DNA of 64,000 nucleotides, taken from NCBI GenBank assembly GCA_950295325.1, contig OX485806.1, forward strand, positions 15,500,001 to 15,564,000. The letters are read 5' to 3'. Of this stretch, positions 24,390-36,099 are shown piece after piece (the stretch's first letter is position 1; each line of letters begins with the position of its first letter). Position numbers and translations under genes: made by a program. This DNA is from Polytrichum commune. Its lineage: Eukaryota; Streptophyta; Polytrichopsida; Polytrichales; Polytrichaceae. Below the pieces are notes generated by a model that was not told the DNA's origin, ran no database searches, and saw nothing but the letters and a program-made list of their open reading frames with translations.

Positions 24390-27300
24390 ATGGCGACGAA
24401 TTCGTATGTATACGTGTTGATAGTGATCTTCGTCCTGCTGGTGCTGGGGCTCCTGGCATTATGCATCCTGACTTGCCTGGGAGTGCGGTGGTGCTGCCGA
24501 ATTGGCAACCCCAAGCCCAAAGTTCCCTATGTCCCACCTGGATTCTCTCTGCAACGACTAGACACCATCCGAGTCGAAACCCCTGAATACAGCGCCCAAA
24601 TTGCAGCCGAGAATGCCTTCCTGGACGCTCTACCTGGCCTCCCGCCAAGGTAACTGCTTGTTCCATCATCGCAACATCTCCAACTTCCTTTGCATCTTAG
24701 TAGGCGATTGCAAGCTTTATTTGTATATGTTGTTTTTGGGTGCAACAGGTTCAATTACCAGGAGTTGTACAATTCTGATAATTTTGGTTTATAATAATAA
24801 TAATAATTTTTGGGTTGATGTTGGTGGTGGTGCTACAACAGGTTCAATTACCAGGAGTTGTATGTGGCAACCGGTGGGTTCAAGACGAAGCTGGGAGAGG
24901 GAGGCTCCGGAGAAGTGTATGAGGGTTTGTTGCCCGGAGGAACGAAGGTGGCTGTCAAGAGGTTGCAAAATGCTAATCAAGGAGACAAGGAGTTTCGGAC
25001 TGAAGTTGCTACGATTGGGAACATCCATCACATCAATCTGGTGCGCTTGAAAGGATTCTGTCTCGGTGGGATCCACCGATTACTCGTCTACGAGTACATG
25101 GTATGCTCAAATTATCCCGGAGTCAAAACCAACTTTACTCCTCTTCATTACACTACCAGATGATGAGGTTTTGGAATTACTTCTCAACAGACTGCTCTCA
25201 TTGAATCAAATGGCAACATGGTGATGCTTGGGAAGAAACGGGAGAGAGAGACAGAGGGCATCGAGAGGAACCCATTCATTGATGATGACATCATTTGTGT
25301 CTGAATTAGTAGCAAAAGGTTTTACACTTTCGGATGTTAAAATTTTGGTGCTCGTGAGAAGGAATTCCTCTAAAGTGGCAGGGGTCACCATCCAGAATCT
25401 CTAGGTATTGTTTTTGACTTTTAAGAGAATTTCTAGATTTCTTTTGAGAATTTACACCTAATATGTAAAGGTATAAATCATCCGGGTACTAAGATATACC
25501 AATTGATAGATACCATCTGTGTATGATGATACACCTTCAACTGTCGATGTTTTTAAAGTTATGTAGAAGCATCCAAATCTCCCTAGCTATTTTTTATCAC
25601 TTCTAAGGAAATTCATACCATAAAATCACCAAGCAGCAAGTAGCTATTGTTGTTTCCACAAGAAAAGGAGGAATAATCTGAGCACATTACTTTTTTCTGT
25701 TTTTTCGAGCATTGCTTTAGTCTCTAGTGTTATGGTGATACGTGCCAAAAATCCAGTCCATTCTGTTTTATTTTTTATCCTAGTTTTTTTTAACACTTCA
25801 GGTTTACTTGTTTTGTTAGGTCTTGACTTTTTTGCTTTTGAGCACAACCCACTTTGGATTCCTGACATATTAATTTCCAAGCTGTAAAAGACACTTGGTT
25901 GTCCTATTTATCAATCTCTTACATCAAGGAAGGATCCTACAAACGAGATTCATTCCTTACTCGTGGCAACATATACTTTTTGTCAACACTGAAAATAGAA
26001 AAGAGATTGGACACATATTACGTACTTTAATTTAGTTAGTACCATGACTATAAAACTTCGTCAAATTTCAGTCTTAAAATTGCTTATATTACCTGGGCTT
26101 GAGTTCTCCTTATTAACAAAAAAAATCATCAATGTTCTCAAAATTAGGATGAAGTTATTATTATTATTATCATTATTATTATTATTATTGCTGGTCATGG
26201 TTGATATAACCTAGCTTTAATTCTTGTTGGAAACAGGTCAACGGTTCTCTTGATCAGTGGTTGTTCATGGATGACCCAAAGTCGACCAAATTTCTTGATT
26301 GGAAGACTCGATTTGGGATTGCAATCGGAACAGCAAAAGGGTTGGCGTATTTGCATCATGATTGTGAGGAAAGGATTGTCCACTTGGACATCAAGCCCCA
26401 AAACATTTTATTGGACGACAATTTCAATGCAAAGGTGTCAGATTTCGGTCTTGCAAAGCTTATGAACCGATCCGAGAGCCAGGTACAGAGTTGATGAGAA
26501 ACTGTGAGCACTCTCCCATGTAAACATGTTGATACTTGCTGTACATTTCAACAAATTCCAAAATAAAAATAAAATAAAAATCATAATGGCCTAAAGGTAT
26601 CACTATTATGGGGCTCTCCATTTCAAATTGATTAAATTTTGCTATAAAGTTGAAGTATTTGGAGCCGTCGGGTGGGTGTTTGTAAGCCGGCTTATCATAA
26701 GCGGGATATAAATGTTGAAAGTGTCTATTATGAAGTCCAAAAGTTCAATCACAAATCTCCATGAATGATTAGACTCTATACCCTAGGAAGTGGTCACATC
26801 ACATAAACTATTTTGACAATCTGGTCATTTATGCTTGCAACTTTTCATCAGCCCATGATATTTGTCGTTTTAGCCAATTAGGTAATGTTTTTCATGGTAA
26901 CACTGAGATTTGTGATGACTATGATGAATCTTTAACTTTCTCATTTCTAAGTCCATTATGAGAATAATCAAAAATTTACCTCAAATGTTTTTGGGTCATA
27001 AATCTAAGGAAAACCTTTGGCAATGTCATATGATGAACACATTTTAGAAATTCTTTGCCCCTCATATCTTTAAAGGCCAATTCTTTATTAACCAAATTCA
27101 CATCCTTGAGATACCTACATTATATATTTGATTTGCGTGTGACATTAAAATTGGTGTGACACGTTAATTAGAATAACCTCGATGAGTTGTCGTGTAACAA
27201 CAAGTGTCCCATGCCACCTACTTTGGGCACCACCCTAGTGAAAACAAGACCATTTTCACGGGCCAATGACAAATAGTGTGGACCGCACTCAATCAGATTT

Positions 27301-29596
27301 ATCGTGTAAATAGTTGTTGTGTTGCCAAACTTGTGAACTCTAGGTCCAAGGCAACCCTAAACTACCGGATGATGGTGGAGAGATACCCAAATCTCAAGGA
27401 AAAGGTTGGCGGTTTGATTCCCATATGTGAAATCTCCTCTCTACTTGATGAAAAACTTGCCAGGTGGTCAATTGCCTCATGTGCTTTGGCGCTGGCCTGT
27501 CCGCCTTCAGTCTCATATGAAAAGAAAAAAACAACAAACAAAACAAACAAAAACTTGTGAACTCATGATTTTCTGCGGCGGTTGGTGATTGTTTGTGAAT
27601 GATGGTTAGGTGGTGACACAAATGCGAGGAACCCCAGGCTACTTAGCCCCCGAGTGGCTCCTCCTCTCCGCCGTCACGGATAAGAGCGATGTGTACAGCT
27701 ATGGCATGGTGCTCCTCGAAATTTTGAGCGGCCGAAGAAACCTCAGCCTTGAAGAGAGCTGTGACCTTGACAAGCAGTACTTCCCGAGATGGGCGTGCCG
27801 GAAACTGGAGGAAGGGAGCAGCGTTTCGGAAATTATTGACCCCCGGCTCGTCCCCTTGAGTCCTTACGATTTGGAGCAAGCCGATCGAATGCTCCGAGTC
27901 GCATTTGTTTGCATCCAGGTACTCACTTTTGCCAGACTAGCTAGGTGTGGTGGCACTACAAGCAAATGAGACTTCGACAACTTCTCTTGCGTCGGTGAAA
28001 ACCGTCTTGCGTCATCGAAATCCAAACATTCTATCACCGTAGTAGATCTGCAAGAAAATTCACCTAGGTTTCATGTGCTTGTAGTGTGTCCCAGGTATCC
28101 CGGTTCATGGTCTAGGATGATTACCTATGTCTTTAACATTCATGAAGTATATTATGTGGGTGAGTTTACACGAGGGTCGTGGCAAGTTCGAAAAAAACTC
28201 CATATTAGAGCGGTCCTCTTGGTCGAGAGCATAATTGTGGACCCAAGAAGTCTACAGTAGGTTCGAGCTCCAAGGTGTGGAAGAATGAAGCCCTACAAGC
28301 ATCTGAGGCTTGAGCAACACGTCCTTTGTCGATGAATTTTTTCCTGCGTCATTGAAGAATCTGTAAATCTATCACCATGGGAGTTTTGTAGATTCTTCCA
28401 CCGATGTTGGATGTGGTGCCCAAGTCTCAAATGCTTATACTACAAGTGGAGCTAATGTGGCATCACTTTTCTGCCAAATCTCGCCTGTCCCCATTGAAGA
28501 AAATACTCTTCCTAGTTTGAGAACCTAGTTTGGAGTCCAAAAAGTAAGTCCATTAAGGGGTGTTGTGACCCAAGTTATTTGGAGCCAAACTTTGATGTAA
28601 ACCCACCCTTAAAAGCAATGAGACGATTGAGTGGCACAACAACTCTTGTATCCAACGAACCTTTATACATGCAAGTGACCAAGACACAAGCCAATCCCCA
28701 TAATATTTCGAATCTTATTGTGGAAGATGCAGATGTCAATGTACTGGTGAAATCTACAAAGGAAGCAAAAGAATATTGTTGTCTTTAGGGCTCTCAAAAC
28801 TACCTTTTTTTCACAGGCTCAAGGGTTTATACAAGGAGAGAACTTAGAGATTGACAACTAACATATGAATCCTCGGCAATTGTCCTACGTCTTTGGAAAT
28901 CTACCACAATGGTAGATTTGCTAGGACTCATAGGGCTTATATAGTGATTTGACATAGCAAAACTTCATCTCTCCATAGTGATAACAAGCACATGAGTCAA
29001 ACGCTAAAATACAACTTTCCACCCAGTTAGCGGGCCCCTTGCAACCCTCGACTGGGACTTCGAATAATTTGCACCAAATCCATTGAATGGTCTAGAAAAC
29101 ATTACAAGCATATGAGTCCTGAGCAATTGACATGCGTCGCTGAGAAATTGTCCTTTGTCACTTGAAAATTTGCACAGGTGGATTTGCATATATTTCTCAC
29201 CAGCGCAAGACGATTGCCTAGGACTCACAAGCTGGTATTGAAAGAAGCATTGACGGATTTTTTGGAGTCATGTCGACTGTTGGGATGAATATATTTCTGA
29301 TGTTGCGTTGTTGATACTCGCAGGAGGATATGATGGCAAGGCCATCCATGCCCATCGTGGTCCAAATGCTGGAAGGGATACTACAAATCCCACGGCCACC
29401 TCCCCTCCCCATGCGATTTGCGCTCAACACTCAATTTGCACGCATTTTGGATCTTGGAGGCGCTACCGAATCCATCCTCGAGTTTCCAGGAATTCAGATT
29501 TTGACAGAGTCGAACTCGACATTTGGAAATTCCAGGAACTCAAACTTTTCTTTCACGGATCCGAGCGCAAGTCCTTTACCAGCTAGTCCAAGGTGA
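24390..29596 (+). CDS. Receptor-like kinase without ectodomain (SD2/LRK-related)
   Basis: Five exons: 24390-24649, 24842-25100, 26237-26482, 27610-27918 and 29324-29596, giving 448 residues. The N-terminus is a few residues, then a hydrophobic span (about 8-33) and a Cys-rich juxtamembrane segment, so almost nothing is exposed outside the cell. The kinase starts with [13 protein letters not shown] (about 88). It has the Gly loop [10 protein letters not shown] (104-113), catalytic Lys126, the loop HLDIKPQN (His222, Asp224), DFG at 242-244 and [13 protein letters not shown] instead of HRD makes it a non-RD kinase, as seen in SD2 and LRK10-like groups. The tail is Ser/Pro-rich. The ligand is unknown and it may act as a co-receptor or cytosolic-side relay; that is inference. 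Introns are long (up to about 1.4 kb) and one acceptor is duplicated. Confidence 0.9.
24743..24862 (+). repeat. Duplicated splice acceptor of RLK exon 2
   Basis: The 27 bases starting caacaggttcaattacca occur at 24743-24769 and again at 24836-24862. The second copy is the real start of exon 2. Using the first would read [14 protein letters not shown] and then stop at TAA. An (aat)n run lies between them. Confidence 0.93.
26155..26191 (+). repeat. ATT microsatellite in RLK intron 2
   Basis: Near-perfect (att)n run with one cat interruption, about 45 bp before the exon 3 acceptor. Confidence 0.85.
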
Positions 29597-31611
29597 TTAA
29601 ACACACTTGTCAAAATGTACATAAATCTGAAGCGCTTTGCTGGTCTCCATAACTTTTAAAATGGACTGATGTACATCTACTTGGAAGTTCTTAACACTGT
29701 TTTTGTTGCACCCTTGAAGAAGAGAGGTGGTTAGGGCTCCAATTTATAGTTTATCCAGGTCCAAATAGTTTACTTAGAATGTCGGCAGATGAGGTTAATT
29801 AGTTTGTATCTGAATCCTCCAACAGTAATGAGAAGCAGAAGTTCACATCCATACCTTGTGCAGAAATCAATACCAAGTGATTTGCCAAGCCAAATTTGAG
29901 TTTTGATTATCGTGATGAGGTTATTCAGGTTTAAATTCAGTCAGATGTTGTGCCAGTCTTCCATACAGGCTTGTGGGTCATACGTTAGAGTTTGGTGCAG
30001 ATGAGCTTTCAGATGAAATTTAAGTTACAGTTACAATGTGCAAAGAGTGACATTTTCAAAGTTATTCAGATTAAGTTGCAAGGAGTGGCTTAAGTAGACG
30101 AAAAGTTTGGAGATTGGTATGAAGTTCAGATATAATTGCAAAATATGTGTGTGATTAAGATAGATTTCTGCTGACATCCTTGAACAGGCAAGATGACATC
30201 TTCCATGTCAGTAAGATCAGGTGAGGCCCGGTTGTTCATGTATTTAGGGGGAAATTACCACTTCAAAGACTAAACATGAATATTCTATCAAAGATGTTTT
30301 CTATCCTCCGTTTGTTCTTCTACAATATTTTTTCGCAATTGAGTACAATGTCGTCCAAAATTCTTAAACAAATCAATTACTTTGAGAATTTTCAAATTTT
30401 GATTTAAATAATTCCAATCTAGGTACCTAGTACAGTTGGTTACTTCCTCCAGGCTTGTGCAGAATTTGTCAATAAATTAGGAGGTGAAATTACAAATGCC
30501 TCGTTGTATCTTCAGAACCTGATCTCAATACATAATATATAAGTCACATGCTTGCAGTGTTTCCTAAGACACAAGAATTTCAGGCAGTAGCCCTCTTGTG
30601 AGTACCAACTCCACAAGCATTTATGGACGTTAGATCGGATTGGGGATTATTTCATTTAGTTAACGATTGTGAATCAAAAAGATTATCATTTCAAGTTTCA
30701 AACTCAAGAGTTGAGATGCAAAAGTTGTTGAATAAAGGTTGTTGCCACCCTCCAATTTTTATTTTTTCCCATTTGAATAAAAACCTCCATATGGGACATA
30801 AAAAGGGGTTAAAAAGAAAGAAAATCTTCAAAACAAGGTCTGACAACTTTTACGTGTCAACTCTGACAGATGGCATATCTGGCCAGATCACCTACTATGA
30901 ATGTTTGGTAGAATTTAGCAATGGTATTTGTATGCAATTGCTGAAAATGGCCAGTAACCCTGCAAATAGTTGTACATAGCTGAATGTCGTTTGGGCTCCA
31001 AATGCCGACCTCTGCAAAAATCCTCAGTGAACAAGTTATATCAGTGATACAATTTGCAAGTTGAAAACCAGAAAGTTCCCTAGTGCTAGGGATCCTTCAT
31101 ATTAAGGTAAAAAATCCCCTGACAGCCATCATGCGCAACATTTCGTAGTGTTTCTAGGTGACTAATTTCTGCCAATTTGTCTCATTGGCTCTTACAAAAC
31201 ACCACATGGATGGCATCAAAGTAGGGAGATAAAGTCTTAGGAATGAAAAGCATGTGCTGGTTGCAAAGCAAGGGACTTACTAATTGGGTAACTGGAGCCC
31301 ATGAAAATAGAGAAATAAAATTGTCTGTGATGATATCAATCCAAATAACTGCACAAACTTTCCTGGCAGCCTTTCATATCGTACCTGATACCAATGTGGA
31401 GAGACATTACACATTCACATGTACAGAGCAGTTAAGTAACAAAAGGTCAAACACTATATCTGTGCAATTAAAGAGTGAATATTTTTGCGCCAAATGAACC
31501 AAGAGATACTCATTTGCTCATAATGAGCTGAATGGAGTGCACATACATTAACTCCTAATTTTGTAGTAAAATAAGGTGGTGGCTACTTTCAAGCTCGAGT
31601 TGAATCAACCT
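29597..31611. other. Region between convergent genes, no gene recognised
   Basis: Lies between the 3' end of the plus-strand receptor kinase and the 3' end of the minus-strand gene at 31612. No supported coding sequence; one 118-codon open frame at 30623-30979 has no recognisable features. Confidence 0.4.
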
Positions 31612-34600
31612 TCATACCAAAAGAAAAAGGATCATGATAAATCCACCAATAGTAATCTCTGTGGGACCATATTGCAGCAGATGTGAATCAAACATGACCT
31701 GTATTGTCTGCAAAAATGGAATGGGTGAGCAATGATAGTTCTCGTTGTAGAGGGCTCCGCCAAACAATCATTTCCCAAGCCATGCGGTCAGGTGATGAGA
31801 ACAACAGCATCTGCTGTAAGTAAATTACTGAATTACAGAAATTCCAGGAGCTGTAGCTCTAACCGTACCTATTACAGATTCAGAGCTCACAAGTGTAAAC
31901 ATGTTGAGAAGTGTTAATGTGTCTTTTGTCTACTTACATTTTACAATGACCACTCATGGTGGTTCACCAAGAGCACTGAATAGTTGAAGACATATAGAAA
32001 CTGACTCATGTTCAGCAATTCAGTAGAGGGAGGTTTTAGGAGAAGGTTCTATTGGCGCAATTAGTTTTAGCTGTAGCATTGTAGTGAACGATTAGTTAGT
32101 TGGAACTTTCTAGTAAGATGAATTCTCTAGAAGTTACTCCGTTTAGGTTAAGTAGAACTCTCTAGAAGGCATCCCGTAGAACTCTCTGGAAGAGTCAGGT
32201 AGTTCGGTAGGATACTTAGGGTAGACCGTTTGAGTTTGTAGTTACTGTTGTAATTCTGGTAGGATCATCTGTAGTAAAGTTGAATTGAGAGAAGTTGAAT
32301 ACATGTGTTGTGTTGTTACGTGAGTGATGTCTGGTTGTTTGTCACAATAGGTTATGGGCCGCTGTACGTCGATTTGTTCTGCTGTACAATCCAGGACCAC
32401 AAGAGCGTTCGCAATTTCCATAGAGTTACTGAGGTTGTAGGTTTTGATTTAATTTTCAAATTCACCGAGAGGTTAACCAATATTTCATCATGATAGATGT
32501 TGGTGATATCCGCGAGTCTAACACAGTCGATAGGTATGATGGTTCAAATTTCTTGCTCTGGAAGATGCATATGCGCTTTATCTTCCAATCTCGTGATATG
32601 TACTCCATTGTCAATGGAACGCTCAAGAAGTCGTCTCTCTCAACTCCTGCTGAGCAGCTTCAGTGGGAGAAGCAAGACAAACATGCCATTGTCGCAATTC
32701 TTGGTACTCTTGACTCTTTCCATAAGCGAGAGGTTATAAATTGTTCTACCTCACATGAGATGTGGACACAGCTTCAGGCTTACCATGATCAGCATTCTGA
32801 AGAGTGCATCATTGCTCTTCAAGCTAAGTACTACAATTTTCGGTTAAATGAGGGAGAATCTATTGCTGTCTTCATTAGCACTCTTCAGCAGCTTGCTAAG
32901 CAACTCACTGATCTCGGTCAGACTATCACTGAACAGCAGTTGATCAGCAAGATCATCAGTGGTTTACCGTCCTCTTTTGATCCTTTACTTTTAGCCTGGG
33001 ACAATCTTCCGGCTGCGAATCAATCTCTTCTGGCGCTTCAGTCTCGGCTTTTCAAACTCCAAAGCAAGCTTCGTGATCGGGCTCAGCAGGTTGACACACC
33101 TGTTGATCGTGTTTTCTTCACCAAAGGAGGTCCATCTGCTGTTTCTCCGCCGGGATCCACTCCTACAGTTGAACAGAAAAAAGAACGTGCCGATAAGCTT
33201 GCAAGGCACAAGCGCCATGCACGATGCTATCAGTGTGGCCAGCGAGGCCACTTCGGCAAAGATTGCCCGAATGACTCGTCTACTTCGGATGATGTTGCTT
33301 CGAAACGCCCGCCTCCTCCACGTTTTACTCGCCGACAGTCATCTCAACGGCAACACAAGGGCAAGAAGAGCCAGGCTCACATTACTGCTAGTTCTATTCA
33401 TTCCGACACCGGTACTGACTGTTCCTCTGCGTCCAGTGAAGCTTACTGCGTCAACACGTCATCGGAAGATTCTGCCGAGGATCTCTTCTGGTTCGCTGAC
33501 TCTGGTGCCACCGAGCACATGACGGACAAGATCCAGTGGTTTACACATTTCCAACCTGTTGACGATGAGTGCTGGACAGTTACAGTGGCGGATAATAATG
33601 TTCTTTATGTACGAGGACTAGGCGATATTCCTGTTCAAGCAACTATTAACGGCGTTGTGACTTCCTTTCGTCTCAAAAACGTTCTGTATGTACCTCAGTT
33701 GCGTAGAAATCTTATTTCTACAGGACGTCTGACTGAGAATCATGTCGCCATTGTTCATCTGCGTGACCAATGCAAAATAATCACAGATGACGGCCATGGT
33801 CCTCTTCTAATGATCGGATCAAAATTCCATGTAAATTACTAATGATTTGTAGTTACTGTTGTAATTCTGGTAGGATCATCTGTAGTAAAGTTGAATTGAG
33901 AGAAGTTGAATACATGTGTTGTGTTGTTACGTGAGTGATGTCTGGTTGTTTGTCACAATAGGTTCAATAAAAAGGTCAAACTGAGTCAATTTTATGTAAA
34001 TAAATGGCGGATATTAACAACTTTCAAAGTGAGTAGCAGATGAGCTAGATAGAAATGCTCTGTTCTTAGAGATATCCTATCTCTTATCTGAAGCCTTGTG
34101 ACGGGTATATCTTCTTCCTATTTCCAGTGCACTCAGTTCTTATAATATCCAGGGTTGAGGAATAAGGCCGGGTTGAATGATCACCTGGGGCAACACGGAA
34201 AGGCCACCGATACCTGCTGCATCTTGCCACAGCTACAGAACTCTTGGACAGATGCATGTTCCATAGTTCTTGAGAACGAACTGACCACATACTGCTAGCC
34301 CAGTCACGACAATGACAAGAAGTGGCAAGCCTGGAGCATTCACTAGTTGTGCAAGAACTATTAATGTGCACACTACGCTCATTCCTTGCAGCACCACCAT
34401 CACTCTCTCCATCCTAGTATAATCATCGATATATGGTGCTAGGTATCCAGGAACTCCTCTTCCAAGCCCCTGCAACGGTTTATGTCAGGATGCATTCCTC
34501 ACACATCGAAGACACACGGAGATAAATCATAATCCAAGAAAATTGTAAATTTGAATTTATGAAGGATAGAGTTGAGTAGGACTGCTTAGAACAAATAGAA

Positions 34601-35371
34601 GCATTCACATCAGCAGTACCTAACTTTGCATTGATTTTGTCAATAGTAGTGGTAAGATAAACGCCTAGATCTATCGAAGAATCAAGGGGTGCATATTGGA
34701 ATATACAGAGTTTAAACTGTTTTCAGGTCCCTCATGATCCTATTTGTCATGTACATTCTTCCACACTTAATGAGATGACATACTGATTTGAAAATGCATT
34801 CTTTTCTGTCGCCACAACTGATCTCTTGATCTGCAGTCGTTTAATTACAATGACAGACTGACAATTTTGGGTAGGAACTATTGAAATTGCAAAACAGAGT
34901 GACATAATGCTATTGACGATAAGTGAAGAGTACGAGAGACACACACCTTCAGTCGAGTCTTTGTTTCAGTGTTCTTCTTCCCTGGAAATAATCTGTACCA
35001 ATCTATTTTCTTGTGACTTGCTTTCGTCTTCTTCAGTGACGGCGTCTTCTCCAATGATGGTTTTGTCTTTGGTGCGAAATCTCTTTGGTCATCTTGCATA
35101 TAATTACCCTTCATTTTCATCCGTAGCTTGCTCACATGCACCCGCAGTGAATATTGAACCACACTTGCACTATTTCTCGTAGGAGTTGCTGGACCCAATG
35201 CTTGAAGTAGGCCTAACTTGAAATATGCAGTGCACTGAGGGAGCCTGAAAGGTGGCGTACCTTGAGGACTGGAGAGGTGAAGAAATTCCCCTTCAGCCGC
35301 ACTTGGAGGTTGAATCCCTTTGCTTTCGCTCGTATGGAAATCTGAAAGCTATTCGCAGTTGAACTTCCCAT
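31612..35371 (-). CDS. Predicted small multi-span membrane protein, possibly plastid-targeted
   Basis: Four minus-strand exons are proposed: 35371-35261, 35216-34947, 34469-34293 and 31707-31612 (217 residues). The last three have good splice sites and joins (...KTRLK|GLGRGVPG..., ...VIVVTGLA|TIQVMFDSHLL...). The first intron would be only 44 bp, with an AAG acceptor, so the 5' end is doubtful. The protein has a basic, Ser-rich N-terminus of transit-peptide type, a Lys/Thr-rich middle, then three hydrophobic spans: VVLQGMSVVCTLIVLAQLV, LPLLVIVVTGL and ITIGGFIMILFLLV. I do not recognise the family. The 2.6-kb last intron contains a whole copia insertion, so the gene tolerates it only if the intron is still spliced. 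An acceptor-like 'ttttccag' upstream of the ATG suggests an additional 5' UTR exon. Confidence 0.55.
32045..32049. repeat. 5-bp target-site duplication of the copia element, left
   Basis: The sequence ggttc precedes the left LTR and is repeated at 33961-33965 after the right LTR. Confidence 0.85.
32050..32349 (+). repeat. Left LTR of the copia element, full length
   Basis: 300 bp, bounded by tattg/caata inverted ends. The U3 part holds four related units of gaactctctagaag type (32103-32117, 32119-32133, 32155-32168, 32179-32192). Confidence 0.88.
32350..32360 (+). promoter_or_regulatory. Primer-binding site, half-tRNA initiator-Met type
   Basis: The sequence ggttatgggcc abuts the left LTR. 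It is the complement of the GGCCCAUAACC anticodon-loop region of plant initiator tRNA, the site used when a cleaved half-tRNA primes reverse transcription. Confidence 0.75.
32490..33842 (+). CDS. Copia gag-protease polyprotein
   Basis: 450 codons from an ATG. The gag part has the usual copia start (YDGSNFLLWKMHMRF) and a helical capsid-like stretch with LISKIISGLP and FDPLLLAW. A CCHC zinc knuckle, CYQCGQRGHFGKDCP, is centred at about 33245. After a Ser-rich linker comes the pepsin-type protease with DSGATEHM at about 33501 and LKNVLYVPQLRRNLIS, typical of copia protease. The frame ends shortly after, where integrase should begin, so this is a truncated polyprotein. No internal stop is present. 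It could in principle still make capsids and process them, but cannot reverse-transcribe itself. Confidence 0.93.
   Translation: MIDVGDIRESNTVDRYDGSNFLLWKMHMRFIFQSRDMYSIVNGTLKKSSLSTPAEQLQWEKQDKHAIVAILGTLDSFHKREVINCSTSHEMWTQLQAYHDQHSEECIIALQAKYYNFRLNEGESIAVFISTLQQLAKQLTDLGQTITEQQLISKIISGLPSSFDPLLLAWDNLPAANQSLLALQSRLFKLQSKLRDRAQQVDTPVDRVFFTKGGPSAVSPPGSTPTVEQKKERADKLARHKRHARCYQCGQRGHFGKDCPNDSSTSDDVASKRPPPPRFTRRQSSQRQHKGKKSQAHITASSIHSDTGTDCSSASSEAYCVNTSSEDSAEDLFWFADSGATEHMTDKIQWFTHFQPVDDECWTVTVADNNVLYVRGLGDIPVQATINGVVTSFRLKNVLYVPQLRRNLISTGRLTENHVAIVHLRDQCKIITDDGHGPLLMIGSKFHVNY
33846..33960 (+). repeat. Right LTR of the copia element, truncated
   Basis: Only the last 115 of 300 LTR bases, no mismatch seen with 32235-32349. 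It begins four bases after the polyprotein stop codon. Confidence 0.9.
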
Positions 35372-36099
35372 GGTGCACACATGGGAAATTGGATGCTCAC
35401 AACTGGAAAACAACAGATATGTCTCTTGTTAAATATCTAACAGACACATGTCTTAATTTGTGGCAGATTCTCCTCCTTGCAGTTGTATTATGCATGTATA
35501 GCAAGTTCCATGGCCAGTGCGTGGATCGTCATCACTCTTATTGGCGCAGAATCCAGCAAGAAATGACCGCCACGGGGACCAAATGCAATCAAGAACACTC
35601 TACCGCGCGTCAGAGGTTCCATCTTCGGCCGCTGTGTGATTATTCATCGGCCATTATCTCCTAGCTAGGCACTTCTGAATTGATCTCCGAAGCTGTATGT
35701 TGGCTCAAACTGAACAATCTCTACCACTCTTTGGTCCAACTTGTTAGAAGGATTGAATTCACATCGTCCCTCCAACACTCTCGAGTCTGAAACTCTCGGA
35801 GGACTTGGTAGCTTCGTTCGGATGCTGAGTTGACCCCTTGCTCTACCGACACATTAATTGTTCAGTATGATTGTCGGCATGAGCGATGCGTGAAATCGTT
35901 GCAAGAAGGGAGTACAGTCAGCTGCCAGATCAGCTCACAACCCTCTGCGTCAGCGAGCAATGGATAGACGATCGTGCCTTGTCAGAGTAAGATTGTCCAC
36001 GTCATCTTCTCAAAAACAACTAGGTGGCAAACAAAGAGACAGCCCGTCCAACCCATGCTTTCAAAGCGATTGTTGAGAGGCCCAGCAAAATTATTATAT
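35372..36099. other. 5' flank of the predicted membrane protein gene
   Basis: No complete gene seen. On the minus strand near 35610 an ATG opens a 44-codon frame (MEPLTRGRVFLIAFGPRGGH...), which may belong to a leader exon; I could not join it in frame to the next exon. Confidence 0.35.

Larger units (their letters stand above)
32050..33960 (+). mobile_element. Ty1/copia element reduced to gag-protease, 1,911 bp
   Basis: The left LTR is 32050-32349 (300 bp, starting tattg and ending caata). The right LTR is only the last 115 bp (33846-33960) and looks identical to 32235-32349. A 5-bp duplication, ggttc, flanks the whole. The primer site directly after the left LTR, ggttatgggcc (32350-32360), is complementary to the anticodon arm of initiator tRNA-Met, as in Drosophila copia. 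One open frame encodes gag and protease; integrase, reverse transcriptase and RNase H are absent. Because the target duplication is intact and the left LTR is full, a deletion from behind the protease into the right LTR after insertion is the simplest history. It lies in the last intron of the minus-strand gene, in opposite orientation. Confidence 0.92.

Noticed and set aside
30623-30979. 118-codon plus-strand open frame
   Set aside because: No ATG context, homology or splice partners; probably chance in an intergenic stretch.
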